From: Poronia punctata
Lineage: Eukaryota; Ascomycota; Sordariomycetes; Xylariales; Xylariaceae
Reading direction: 5' to 3'
Assembly: GCA_022579005.1 (NCBI GenBank)
Contig: MU401476.1
Coordinates: forward strand, 124,001 to 188,000
DNA: 64,000 nt
The notes beneath the pieces were generated by a model. That model had not been told where the DNA came from. It made no database searches and saw only the letters and a program-made list of their open reading frames with translations. Both the position numbers and the translations under genes were made by a program. Below are positions 51,065 through 62,806 of the stretch, piece by piece (position 1 is the stretch's first letter; the number at the start of each line of letters is the position of its first letter).

Positions 51065-51104
51065 CCTGACCTGACCTGACCTGACCTGACCTGACCTGAC
51101 CTGA
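51065..51104. repeat. (CCTGA)8 pentamer repeat
   Basis: Eight perfect CCTGA units. Confidence 0.95.
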
Positions 51105-52422
51105 ATGTTGGGCAATTGAGCATGGAGGTGATCAAAATGAGAAAAAGAACTTTTGATCCTTGGGTCCAGACTTGTTGTGTATTTGTTGTTATGATGAAAT
51201 AATGTACTGTAGGGTTTCTTGCCTTAACCCGATGAGATGTGATTTTTCCGCTCCTTCCTTTATCAAGTATGTATAATTATAGTGTTACGGTTCCTGTAGA
51301 GGTTTGGTTTGGTTTTGCCCTACCTATTTTGTGTCGCCTTTCTGCTTTGCTCCTAGCCGTATATAGACATAGACAAAAGGTATGGGGGGAGGGGTGAATG
51401 CATATGATCTGTTGCCTAGGATTGGTGGATTGGGGAACTTTTGTAAACAATCCTGCTAGCGGCCAGCCCTGCTACCTACATACATACCTAGGGGAGCCCG
51501 GACCCACCTAAGATAGACGTTAAAATTCTACTACATACCTAGGGGGCCAGGTACTTAACCTACATGCCTACCTTACTTTGCCATTTTCCACTATACTAAA
51601 CCATCACATATATATGATTGCCCATGCACCATGTAGTTAAAGATATGTGCATTCATGGCTTGTCGACTACCTATCTATACGTACCTCCTCAAAAGAAGCG
51701 AAAAAGGGTAGGCACAATCCCACAGCCTTGGGTCCTACGTGTAGATATGCTTTTGTCTCCGATAAGGCTAGGACCCTTTGACCAAAATAGGGAAAGGCTT
51801 ACTAAACTTATTCATTCAATTGGTCACATTGCGCCGACACGCTGGTAACTCTTGTCAATCAAGTCTCATGGACAGGGATAAGGAGGGGGGGAGGGAGAAA
51901 AAGAAAAAGTGAAATACGTTACCTACAATACTTTATTGTGATAGGATGTCGATATGACGAGGAGATTTTACTCCTTACTGATAATTATCTAATACCTAAG
52001 TTGGAGGGTAATTACCGACATCATCACCGAAGCCTACCTTAATGTAAGTAAGTAAAGTTTGGTTACGAGTACACATACCGATTCATCCATACTTGCCAGT
52101 CACTTGGTTGATACTACGAAATAGGTATGGTAGCATGGCTAGGAACTGTAAAAGAGTTTCTCGGTTCTTCGCCCTTCTGTGTTATTATGCCGACTTTTGC
52201 TCGGTTTATTTACACTGCTTACCAACTCCCTCGAAAAGTCTACAGGCCAAGAAAAAGTACATACAATACTCGAGGCAACGCTTGGGGTTTGATATACCTA
52301 CCTATCCCTGTTACCTATTCATCGGCTTGGTATAACGTAGGCTAGGTAATCTACCTCTAAGCAGAAAGCTCAAGTTCCTTCTTACGTGAGTACGAGTACT
52401 TACCTAGGCAGATACGAGTAGG

Positions 52423-52424
<2 letters not shown>

Positions 52425-52458
<34 letters not shown>
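52425..52458. repeat. (AC)17 microsatellite
   Basis: Uninterrupted AC run. Confidence 0.95.
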
Positions 52459-52464
<6 letters not shown>

Positions 52465-52758
52465 TGTCTAAAGTACTTATACAAAGTACAAGAGGCAAAG
52501 CAGTAAGGAAATCCCCCCACCCCCAATCCTAACCTAAATCCTTCCCTTGACCCTTTTTTTTTTATTTTTTTTTACGCTTTATCACATTCCCGGAACCAGA
52601 GACTCGGGTTCTGAAGGATCTTTCTTGCCTTGCTAAACTAGGTAGGTTAGTCGTAGATTGGAGATATAGCTACTACGTACCTAATCAGACTAGGTTAGGG
52701 ATCATGAAGGGAAGGAGTTGTCTACGGGTAATACTTTGTGATGGAGGGGAGTGATGGA

Positions 52759-52776
52759 GGGGGGGGGGGGGGGGGG
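52759..52776. repeat. G18 homopolymer
   Basis: Uninterrupted G run, length possibly misassembled. Confidence 0.9.
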
Positions 52777-53505
52777 TTTCATTTCGCTGTCCGTCCGGGA
52801 AAGCAGTTCGTGGGCTCGCCGACGGGTTTGGCTTGAACCGGGAGACCGGACTCTTAACGATGTACCTCTATACCATACCCCCTCGACATTGAGCGGAAAG
52901 TGGCGGTCGTTTCTTTGTTCCCCTCCTTGTTGGTGCCGCTTGGCCCCAAGGTGGTCAGAAGCGGTCTTCCGCATTACCGAACCATATCAGGTCAGGGTAA
53001 AGGATAGTCGGCCTCGTTAAAACGCAAGGGATCCCTTCCTCCTGACCCAGGACCATGGGATGGGGGCAGATGCTAAACTAACCTAAGGTCAGGTCAGGTG
53101 TGTGAGTGATGGCGATGGCTACTTGGGTATGGAACATCACAGCGAGAGGAAGATGAAGAGGAATAGGAATAGGGATAGGAACCTAACAACAAGAACGCCA
53201 CCAACGTTGGAAAAAACCATGGGTATACCTACTTACTACGGTATGAGTTGATTCATGTGCAATAGGAACAATATATACGAGTATGCCATTTTTGTTGCTT
53301 CCCCTTCAAGGGGTAACTAACCTACGAGTAGTAGAAAGGTGCTTGTGTTTTTTCGGTCTTTATAGAGGAGTCATCGTATCTTCCCATGTGTCCCTTTTAC
53401 GTTGACGGTCGCTGTAAACAGCGATACTTCTTCATAGGCATGTTAGGTGTGATGAGAAGAGGCTATAATAGACGCGTACGTGTAGAAGATTTGGTCGTCC
53501 TCTAC

Positions 53506-53533
53506 AGGTAGGTAGGTAGGTAGGTAGGTAGGT
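53506..53533. repeat. (AGGT)7 microsatellite
   Basis: Seven AGGT units, the tandem form of the TACCTACC word that recurs across the gene-poor DNA. Confidence 0.95.
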
Positions 53534-54808
53534 TGAGGTATACATTCCATTTCCTTTTCCTGTGGTTTTTTCCCTACGGAATCAGTATCATAGTGAGCGT
53601 TTCCATATATCAAATGACACGCGCACACACACACACCGAGAACATTTCATCCACATTGGATCATTTGTTGGTTTCGGTGGCTGAGGTTATAAAACTAATT
53701 TCCAAGTTCTGGTTTGAGTGCGGCCGGCGGAGGTTTTTCCACGCATGCATATCTTAGAAAAGGGGGGCTGTCATATACTCGTACTCGTACGTTGTGGTTG
53801 AGTCCATGTAGGTATTTCATAATGTCAGACAAAACTATTTTAGAGGTTTAGATGCCTCGGTGTGATATGTTGAGTACTTGTAACCAGCATGAGCATGAGT
53901 TTGGCATATGTTCACATAAATATACATGCAGCTGTCCAATGTCATGTTTTATTTTCACACTGTTCAGCTGGAATCTGTGAGGTGAGCACATCTGTCTGTC
54001 AGTGGTGTAAAGCACGAAAAAGAAATAGGGGAAGAGAGGCAGAAGATGTATCGTACCTCGTCATTAGGTAGTTATTGTAGATACGTAGATATTGGCTTAT
54101 ATATTCAACTGTAAAAGATAGACTTGATCCACGCCAGTAGTTAATTGCCCGCTCGGAAAGCAACGCAGGAAGAAGCTGGATATCCGGTAAAGGTAGATTG
54201 GACCGGTCACAACTACCTAACCTACCTACTTACCTACTTACCTACTCGCCCTGTCATCCAAATTATACATATGCTGCGAGGACTTTATCGTCTTCATCCA
54301 TATTTTATGTGAGTTAGAAGTCACTGCCAGACGATAGGAGTATAAGTGAGGAGGAGGAGGACACTGGCTGACTACCATACATCTACTTAGAACCTTGTAT
54401 TTTCCATATTCTCTCGCTATCTTATCCCTCTTACGTCCTCAATAGTACGGAGATTGAGAACATTAGATTATCGCATGAATACAGTCAGTGACTTCAGTTT
54501 TCAATAATTCATTTGAGAGCTAGGTAACCTAGCTACTTATTTTCCCAGTCATCAACGTGCCCAAGGTTGGGTAAGATATCAACTTCTGCATGGAGAGAGA
54601 GGGTGATTATCGCCAGTAGGTTTTATTCGATGCCTTTCATCTTGTGGTAGAGTCAACCGGGCTGGGAACCGAACCGAAGCGCATGGGGCTGGTGAATTGC
54701 TACCCAGGATCACCGACTGGCAATTACCGGTGTATGACTTCCTGCAAACATCAGCAATGTGACATTCTACGTGACTATGATTAGTAAGGAATGAAGAGTT
54801 TACAAACA

Positions 54809-54859
54809 AACAGTGATCCCTCTGGTCAACTACTATAGCGGACGAGAGGGGTCACTGTT
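54809..54859. repeat. Inverted repeat with 15-nt arms and 21-nt loop
   Basis: AACAGTGATCCCTCT at 54809-54823 faces AGAGGGGTCACTGTT at 54845-54859, with one mismatch (G-T pair in RNA). Weaker pairing extends outward into A-rich and T-rich flanks. It could be a hairpin in a transcript or two fused transposon ends. Confidence 0.6.
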
Positions 54860-55782
54860 CGTTTTTATCACGACAGACGCAGTCAACATCCAAAGCCTTC
54901 CTGATCGTGTAGGTATAGAGAGATTCAGACATCAACTCCTCTCGAGAGAGTACCGTGTCGACAACTAGTTAGGTACCTAAGTCTTAACAGCGACGTGATG
55001 TGTCCTTATCCGATATATCTCATAGGCCTCGTTTCAAGCAAAGTGCTCAGGTAAGGAGGGAAGTTTATTCAGGCTGTCTTCCAATCGGGAGGGACTCAAA
55101 ACATTACGGACTATCAATCAATCAATCCTCAACTCATACTCGAGGCTTTGGGAAGAATGAGCTCAAGTCCAACATATTTCTCGAGGGCGTATGATTTATA
55201 CATACCGCGCACCAACTGCAGCCCATCTTTAGTTTTGCTGTTTGGAGATGTTTGGTATAGAGTTTGTAAATTTTTCTTTTTGAGATAGATATATAAGTAT
55301 GTAAATAGTTATACTCCCTATTCATGTCATATGCAAAATATTTTCCTCGTTTGTTATCTAATAGTCTATACTCAGCATGTTGACGAACGAAGCAAGATTT
55401 GAACACGAGACCAGACAACAAAGGAGTCGGTCGATGAGGATCATAAAACGACAGTTCATATGGTCCCGATGCTTGAAGATTAAGGTACCTACATTAGGTA
55501 CACTTGTGTAGATTGTCCTCCATGACAGGGGCAAAGCCATTTTTTGTTCGTGTTAATCTATCAACTCATTTTTGCTTTCATATCAAGTCCCAAATCGCTG
55601 TCATCTGGAATTTTCTTTTCTCCTTTTTCTTTTCTCCCTTGTAACATCACCAACTGCAAACTTTTACAAATGATAAAATAGGCTGTGCAGGGACCGCGAT
55701 GTCAACTATTTGAAAAAAAGAAGAAAAAAATACGCGATTTTGCCCTCGTATCAGGACAATTCGGCGTTATATATGTACAAGT

Positions 55783-56085
55783 ATGTACAAGCACGTCAAA
55801 AGTATGCAATACCGTATAAAAGCTTTGATTGATAAGCGCGTCGACGCTGCTCAGCTTCAGCACATCAGAACAACGGACACACTGAATCATGCGTATTTAT
55901 TCAGTATCTGGTCAATGGGGAAAAATTCCTTCTTCAAAACCTTGATCATGAACACGCAGGATAAAATGTTGAGCGCTATAGGGGTCATCCTTGAGACCCT
56001 CATTCAAGAGCACAAGGCTCGCCTCACCTTACACGCATCTGTTGTCCAAATCTTACGGCAACTGTTACGACAGTTTTATTTCTAG
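55783..56085 (+). CDS. Unrecognised 100-codon open frame
   Basis: The product is not recognised. It has helix-like composition (for example KMLSAIGVILETLIQEHKAR and VVQILRQLLRQFYF), lacks homopolymer-driven residues and lies in a stretch with few simple repeats. It has no signal peptide or clear domain. It may be one exon of a longer gene, a relic, or chance. Confidence 0.22.
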   Translation: MYKHVKSMQYRIKALIDKRVDAAQLQHIRTTDTLNHAYLFSIWSMGKNSFFKTLIMNTQDKMLSAIGVILETLIQEHKARLTLHASVVQILRQLLRQFYF

Positions 56086-58615
56086 AGCAAAAGAGGCGAC
56101 GGAGTGACCGGGGTATTAACTAACCTAGATAGCGAAATATCCCACGGTCGGACGGTCGTGGCCCAGTGCTGCGGGGGGGGAGGGGGGCGGGATAGCAGTA
56201 GTGGTGTTTTATTTGGTCTCAGACAGGTTTGCTGAAGAATATCCCATCCCCTACGTGTAGAGACCAAGACCACGCCTATATAAGTATAAACAGGAGTCTT
56301 CTGCTTATCAGAGAAACATTATCTCCTTGTGCAATAACAATAAGTCAATACGGACCCCGGCAGTGTAAACTGTGACAGATGCTGGCAGTCTTTTTCACAG
56401 ACAGATAGCTTCTCGTTGTGTGGGGGGGAGGTGCTGGATGGACCCCTACGGTTACTACGAGTACTAGTTAGGCCATCGTCACTTCTGCCTGTCATGAATC
56501 ATGATTCTTCCTAAATAACAAGACGTCGTTGCGCAATTTGATATAACTGGGGTTGGAATTTATCTAGGACACGATAAATATTCTACAAGGTCGTGAGTGC
56601 AGGTAAAAGTTTCGACAGCTCTTTCTCTCGGTAGTACTAGTACGGGCTAGCGGGGAGTGGCTATGCCGTCATTTCAGCGGTGGCATTCGGTCGTGTTTCT
56701 CGACACCTGTAGAACTCCTTTGTTATACACGGTCGTGGAACTGCTTAGGTAATACCAGGGGACTGTCGCACGTCTGACGCCAGTTGGAACATGAATTGTT
56801 GATTCCTACTCGTACAAGAAGCATTGAAAGAACCTAGCCTAGCCTCACAAACTGACGCCATCAGCAACAATAAATATATTAATGGCGTGATAATATCGAG
56901 GGGGACCAAATAGTAGCTGTGGCTTGTGGGGTGAGTCCAGCCACCTGCGGAGTAAACGACTCAAATTTGCTTTGTGCCACATATATCTCGACATTACTCC
57001 AATTCAAGGATTGATAATGATAAGGTGGCTTCCCTTTTTAAAAAAAAATAAATAAATAAATTGGGCGACAATTTAGGAACAAGAGGAAAATGTAAAGTCA
57101 TCATCAGCCAAAGGGCTGGAACGATGACAAAACCACTGCCCCTCTGTACTACCTAACCTACATGTCTACTTTAGTCACTGGGCAATGACGGCTCCAAAGC
57201 CACTAGGATACCCCCTCTCTGTATTACTACAAATCCAACAACCAATGACAGATTCAAACCTGCGGTCAAGCTTGTGCCATGGCAACCTACAGCACGCTAT
57301 TATGCAGTTATTATGTAGGTGCAGGCCATGAGGACCCAATTTTGGCAGCTTCCCGCTGCATCTCACCACCATACAGAGCAACACAACACAGCACGTTGAT
57401 AGATAGCCTCAACCTTGTAATAGCCTACGGCTTGCCTAATACAAGCTAATAAGTTCAAGTTTAGGAGCGAGGCGGTCTATGGTCTGCCAATAGAGCGGAG
57501 ATAAATCTTGACGGGACAATTGCTACGGATTTACCAAGGCGTTTTATGATCTCTATAGTAACCTAGCTGTCTGGAGATCTCGACTCGTATGACAACGGCC
57601 AGGACGCCCATTGGAAAACGTTACCCATTCTACACGTCCCTCTGCTCGTGGTTAGGAATTTGGTAGATACCCAAGGTACGGTAAGTGTAGCTCGAGCCTC
57701 GAGTCCCACGCAGCTGCCGCTTGTTGTCTGTTGGAGCAATTCCGCCCCAATGACGGAAAAGTACCTAGGTAGGGAAACCTAAAAAAAAAGGACCTGAACA
57801 GGCATCATCGCGGTATCATGCTGTTTCACCACAGGAGGAAAACCTACTAGACTAGTTGGAATTTAAAGGACAAAGGAAAATTTATCATCCTCGTTCTCCC
57901 GTACCCCCTCCCTCGGTTACAACGCCCATCACCATCTCTCGCACGTTTGGTTCCAGACTCCCAATCCAATGATAAGGGCAATAACAATTCTGAGACGCAT
58001 ATATGACTGCATCATCCTCGTTCGTTACATGCCAGACTCGTACCCGCTTCCAGGGATGACTATCCTACCTTATTGTTACCGTATTCATAGGTGAGGGACT
58101 ACCAAACCTATCTTTTCTTGAGGCCTATCGCTTTTTTTCTCCCCGATTGCTACCTACCAAGATATTCCCCAGCCTGCCAGCGGCCAGCCTGCCCGCCTGC
58201 CAACCTGGCAGAGTTGCATTTTCCTTTTGCTTTACTCCTCTTTTTCCCATTCCAAATAAGCGCCCGTTGGTTATGTTTCATAGACGGTAACCACTTTGTA
58301 CAACATAAAGAGGCCCCGGTGTCTATGTGTTTGCGTATATACCTACTGAGTATATATATCGTGTTGAGAAAGGCGCAAGTTGTCCCTGAAGATCTGCCAA
58401 GCTTATATAGATCTGAGTATTTGCAAGCAATCCTTACGAAATCACCGGAGCCAAGAGATCTGTCAATATCAATTAAACCCACGCCAAGGCTATCGCCACT
58501 CTGGGCCTTGCCAAGAGCGACCGTCGTCTATTCCTCCACGCCAAGAAACGCTTGGCATTTTGGCTCTAGTCTTGTTGGTCTCGCTGTACCCTTTACGGGG
58601 TAAGCCGGGCGAGAA

Positions 58616-61172
58616 ATGGGCATGAAGGATGCGCCGCAACTTCCGTTGCCCTCATGGCCACCCAGGGTTCTCTTCGCTCGTCGCGGCCTTGGCCGTCCAG
58701 GTGCGAACATCGACACCGGTAACATCAATAATCGAACCGACATTAATGCCCAAGACTATCACGATTCCGAGGCGAATACAACGCCCGACATGTTAGGATC
58801 CGAGTCCTCGTCGGGCAATTACTCGTACGAAAGACTAGACAAAAAAGATCGTCCAAGTTGGCACAAGTCGCGGCGTACACGCTTGAGTCTATTAGGCGCC
58901 CTGACATTCGGCATCGTAACCATCATCTTGCTGTCTACCCTTCTCAGTCGCCACGGAGTGGCCAGCTTTGATAACATCTTCAAGGTAAATCTACCACTTT
59001 CAACTTTGCATGCCTCTCTCTCTCTTTGAGGAGCGGGGTCAACCATGCCGCGCTTGCCTCTTGACTAATTGAGCCTCCACCACCCTCCTTGCGACCGTTT
59101 GTTAAATAGCCTGATAATAAAACTACCGATGATGTCTCAACACAGAGGCTCCACCCGAGACGTTACCGGAAGCCTTGGTCCCATCAATGCCGAGATCCTT
59201 CTATCCCCCCCCCTTTCGAACGCTTCGCTTGGACACAAATCAGAGACATGAACTACTTCTAACTTGCAAAGGCCAATTCAGATACAGAAGCTGACGTGAT
59301 GCCTCAGAAAACATGCACGATAAACCTCCCTCAGGGCAACTATCTAGGACAGGTCATCGGTCCTAGCAAGTCGTCGCCGCGGCCCATCCAAGCCTATCTG
59401 GGCATCCCGTACGCCGAATCCACCGAAGGCAAAAACCGCCTACAACCACCGCAGCCCCTGAAAACGAAAGCGAGCACGGGCGTTCTACACCATGCCTTGG
59501 TGTACGGAAAGGCTTGTCCCCAGAGCAAGCCGAACAACAAGGCGCAGGGCGAAAAATGTCTCAACGCCAACATCTTTCGTCCGCACTTTGGCGACGATGC
59601 AGAGTCAATCGCGGCCGAGGAACAGCGGCTCGGTGTCGACAGTAAGAAGCTACCGGTCGTAGTTTATGTTCACGGCGGCGGTTTCAACATGGGGAGCGGA
59701 AAGGACAGGGACATGGCTAGCTTCGCGGCCTTTGCGGACTCCCCCATCGTGGCCTTGAGTTTCAACTATCGTGTCGGCGCTTTCGGCTTCCTGCCGAGCT
59801 CTGTGATGGCTAAGGAGGGCCTGCTGAATCTGGGCTTAAAGGATCAACAGTTATTCTTCGAGTGGATGAGGGAAAATCTGCCCAGTATTGGGGGCGACCC
59901 TGACAATGTCACTATAATGGGACTAAGCGCTGGCGCCCACTCAGTAAGACTTATGAAGAGAGACGGACTGCCTGTACCGGCATGTGTATTGAGGCTTGCG
60001 ACTAACTAAAAGCGAAACAGATTGGACACCATCTAATATCCTATTCCCCGGAAAACAAGCTCGTGCCCGGACCTCCTCCCTTCCAGAAAGCTATTCTTGA
60101 GTCAGGTGGCGCAACTGGACGTGCCGTGTTCGTCCCCGACCATCCCCTGCACGAGCAGCAGTTTCACGAGTTTCTCACGTATTGCGGCCTCGGGAACGTG
60201 CCAGACGACGAGATTGTCGCAAGACTGCGCCAGCTGACATACAAGACGCTCCATTTAGCGTCGCGGGCGATGTGGGATAGATGGTCCGACACACTACGGT
60301 GGCCCTTTCAACCTGTCATCGATGGTCCCGGCGGCGTTATTCCCGACTTCCCCATCCGCTCGTGGGAGAAGGGCAATGTACTTCGGATTCCTCTCTTGAC
60401 AGGCTTCAACACGAATGAAGGCGCATACTTTGTGCCCGAAGGCGAAAATCAGCCCGATGCTGTCCGTAATCTTATGTCGTCCATCATCCCGGGCCTTGGT
60501 GTGAAGAGTCTCGAGACGCTCGACAAGCTGTATCCCAGTCTCGAGACCCCCCAAGGCCAGAGTCTGTATACCAGTTCCAACCAATCTACACGCCACGGCA
60601 CCCAGTTCTGGCGGCTTGACGACGCCTACGCACACTACGCTTATATCTGTCCGGTCCTGCAAACCGCAACCAATGCCTCGACTGCTGCTCCCGATGTTCC
60701 CGTATACGTCTATCATTATGCTGCGCTGTCGGCAAGGTTCGGGGCAACGGACCATGCGGACGAGTCACCCATTGTGGCACATGATATGAAATCTATCGGC
60801 AGGTATCCGGGGGTTGTTGCCACGGCAAATGCCATGACGGGCGCATTTACGAGATTTGCTGTGACAGGTAATCCAAGTCTCTCCTACTCGGGTGAGAAGG
60901 CAGAGTATGAGTGGCCGCGCTATATCAGTCCCTTCTCCCCCAACGCGGAAAAAGAAGCTGGCCAAGTTGCGCTGTTTGGCAAGGGAAACGACGAGCAACT
61001 GGGGCACCGGGGCACGCGTGGTCGGGGTGTACCTGTCCAGACTATTACCCTGACGGATCGAGAAAAGGCCGAGTGCCAGTTTTGGTGGTCCCACACTGTG
61101 TTGAGTGAAGGCTATGGCGACGGGTCAATGAGCCTTGCACCTGCCAACGTCAAAGTTAAAGCCAAGCTATAA
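58616..61172 (+). CDS. Type-B carboxylesterase with N-terminal membrane anchor
   Basis: A member of the carboxylesterase/lipase alpha-beta hydrolase family; the substrate is unknown. Exons 58616-58984, 59272-59943 and 60021-61172 join in phase 0 to 730 residues. Intron 2 is 77 nt (GTAAGA, branch ACTAAC). Intron 1 would be 286 nt (GTAAAT..CTAACTTGCAAAG), long for this genome, so a small extra exon cannot be excluded. Residues 1-89 are soluble and polar. LSLLGALTFGIVTIILLSTL (about 90-110), preceded by KSRRTR, is one transmembrane segment, suggesting a type II protein with a lumenal or outer catalytic part. The oxyanion HGGG lies in VVYVHGGGFNMGSG. The nucleophile is Ser342 in GGDPDNVTIMGLSAGAHS. 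The acid is probably Glu in GFNTNEGAYF and the base His in DHADESP. Confidence 0.88.
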
Positions 61173-62806
61173 GCAAGGTTGAGCTCCAACTCCCTTGCCG
61201 TGCCGCTGCTGCCGTCACTACCGTCGCCAGCGTTCCCCCGGCTTGCACGGGGATCACAAACACAACTGGGGTCTAAACTCATATAAGGAAACTACACATT
61301 AACCTATCCACAGAGGCCGGAACAACAGACGAGGGCTCGTGAATTCGGTTAGGTAGGCGCCGACGTTAGTTATGGTCTTCTGGTTTCCAGGCCAAACGGC
61401 GCCCCCACATCTTACGATACAGTTACTAACTTTACTGGTGTACGACCTTTACCTTTGAAGCACATGTACCTTTGTACATTCGGCTCTTCCTACCGGCTAG
61501 GAGGTTCTACGGTGATGAAGAATCCCGGGGAAACCGTCTCCGGTGCGTACATGACTTGGCTTGGCGTTCGTCTACGCCACCGTAAAAGGACTCTGGTCGC
61601 TTTCCAGGGTATCCAAATCGCACGAGTTTGATTTTTTGTCGATATTGGCTAAAGAGCCTTCCTTGGTGTTTGCGAGAAAGCAGAATTGCTGGAATCTAAC
61701 GCACACTTATATACCCCTGAGCTTGGAGATTTGATTATCCCGTCATGAAGGCTCTTCGTTGGGGGATTATGTATAAAGATTAACCTACTGGTCAAACGTG
61801 CCATCACTCATCCAACCACTGGGTGCGCGCTGAGTGGCACATACTACATAAACTGTACATAGAGGGGAATCTCCATCGGCCAGCGTGCCCATATACAATT
61901 AGGTACCTAGACGGAATAGACATCCTATCATTGGGATAACGGCCAAAGACTTAACCTAGCCGTGAGATCTCAACTTATTTTCGCAAATCGAGACAGTTTG
62001 CAAAGTTTTGCTAGCAGTTATTATTGATAGAAAAAGGGACAAATTCATATATACATATTTTTTGTGTAGCCGGTGGACAACAGATCTTTTGAGTTCTTAA
62101 TTTTTTTTTTCCGGATCACCATCAACAGGATAGAATCTCTTAATAGATTTTTTCTGACCGCAAAATCAACGAGATTCGTCCCAGACTTCCAACAGACTCC
62201 CCCGACCCCAGGCTCGCCCCTTTCCGCCGCCCTCGGCCCCCCATAAACCCCCTTTTCCGCCAGACCGAAGACAAGAGAAACGTTATCACGTACGGCGAAG
62301 TGCAAGGTAAACGACAATTAGTAAAGTATGTCTTGGGCTTGAAAGTGAGGCGATATATACTATTTTAGGCACACGCTGCGTGCCCCGACCTGACCCGACC
62401 TCGATGGACCCGGCCAGATCCAACGCAACAGCAAGATGGGGCTGGGAGAAGCAATCCCCATTCATTAGATCGCGACGAGGTGGGAAGAAAGCAGATGAGG
62501 CCTAATGTGTTTGTTGTCTGCTTTTGATTCTCGAAAAAAGCCGAAGGGCGGACTGCGAACAACGCGAATATCAAATGAAAACCACCAAGGGGCGCTGTTG
62601 CAAGCTTGCAAGATGAGGACTCAAATCATGTTGATAGATGATTTGGAAACTGGGTATCAAGATAATGAATGCGCGGACGAAACGGTAAGCGGGGAGTGGA
62701 GTGGTAGTGGTCACTTCCCACTTTCCGCCTTTTTAGTTCATTTATTTTTTGTCAACTTTCTGGCACTCGAGGCCCGAATTGAACCTGACCTCCAACCGAA
62801 CCGAAC
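61173..62806. other. Convergent intergenic region
   Basis: About 1.6 kb between two convergent genes. No gene, repeat array or RNA is recognised. A short complementary pair, AAGAGCCTTC near 61653 and GAAGGCTCTT near 61747, is the only structure noted. Confidence 0.55.

Larger units (their letters stand above)
48867..58615. other. Gene-poor stretch, right part
   Basis: About 9.7 kb between the gap and the carboxylesterase gene. It contains a hAT-type element, several microsatellites, a hairpin near 54.8 kb and one unrecognised 100-codon open frame at 55783. The last 700 nt include the carboxylesterase promoter and leader. Nothing else is supported. Confidence 0.5.

Noticed and set aside
50187..51104. 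Tandem AAGGTC and CCTGA arrays as possible CRISPR or telomere repeats
   Set aside because: Units are 5-6 nt without spacers and do not match TTAGGG; these are plain microsatellites.
58091..58603. 170-codon open frame upstream of the carboxylesterase
   Set aside because: Cys/Pro/Leu mixture with no motif; likely the promoter and leader of the following gene.
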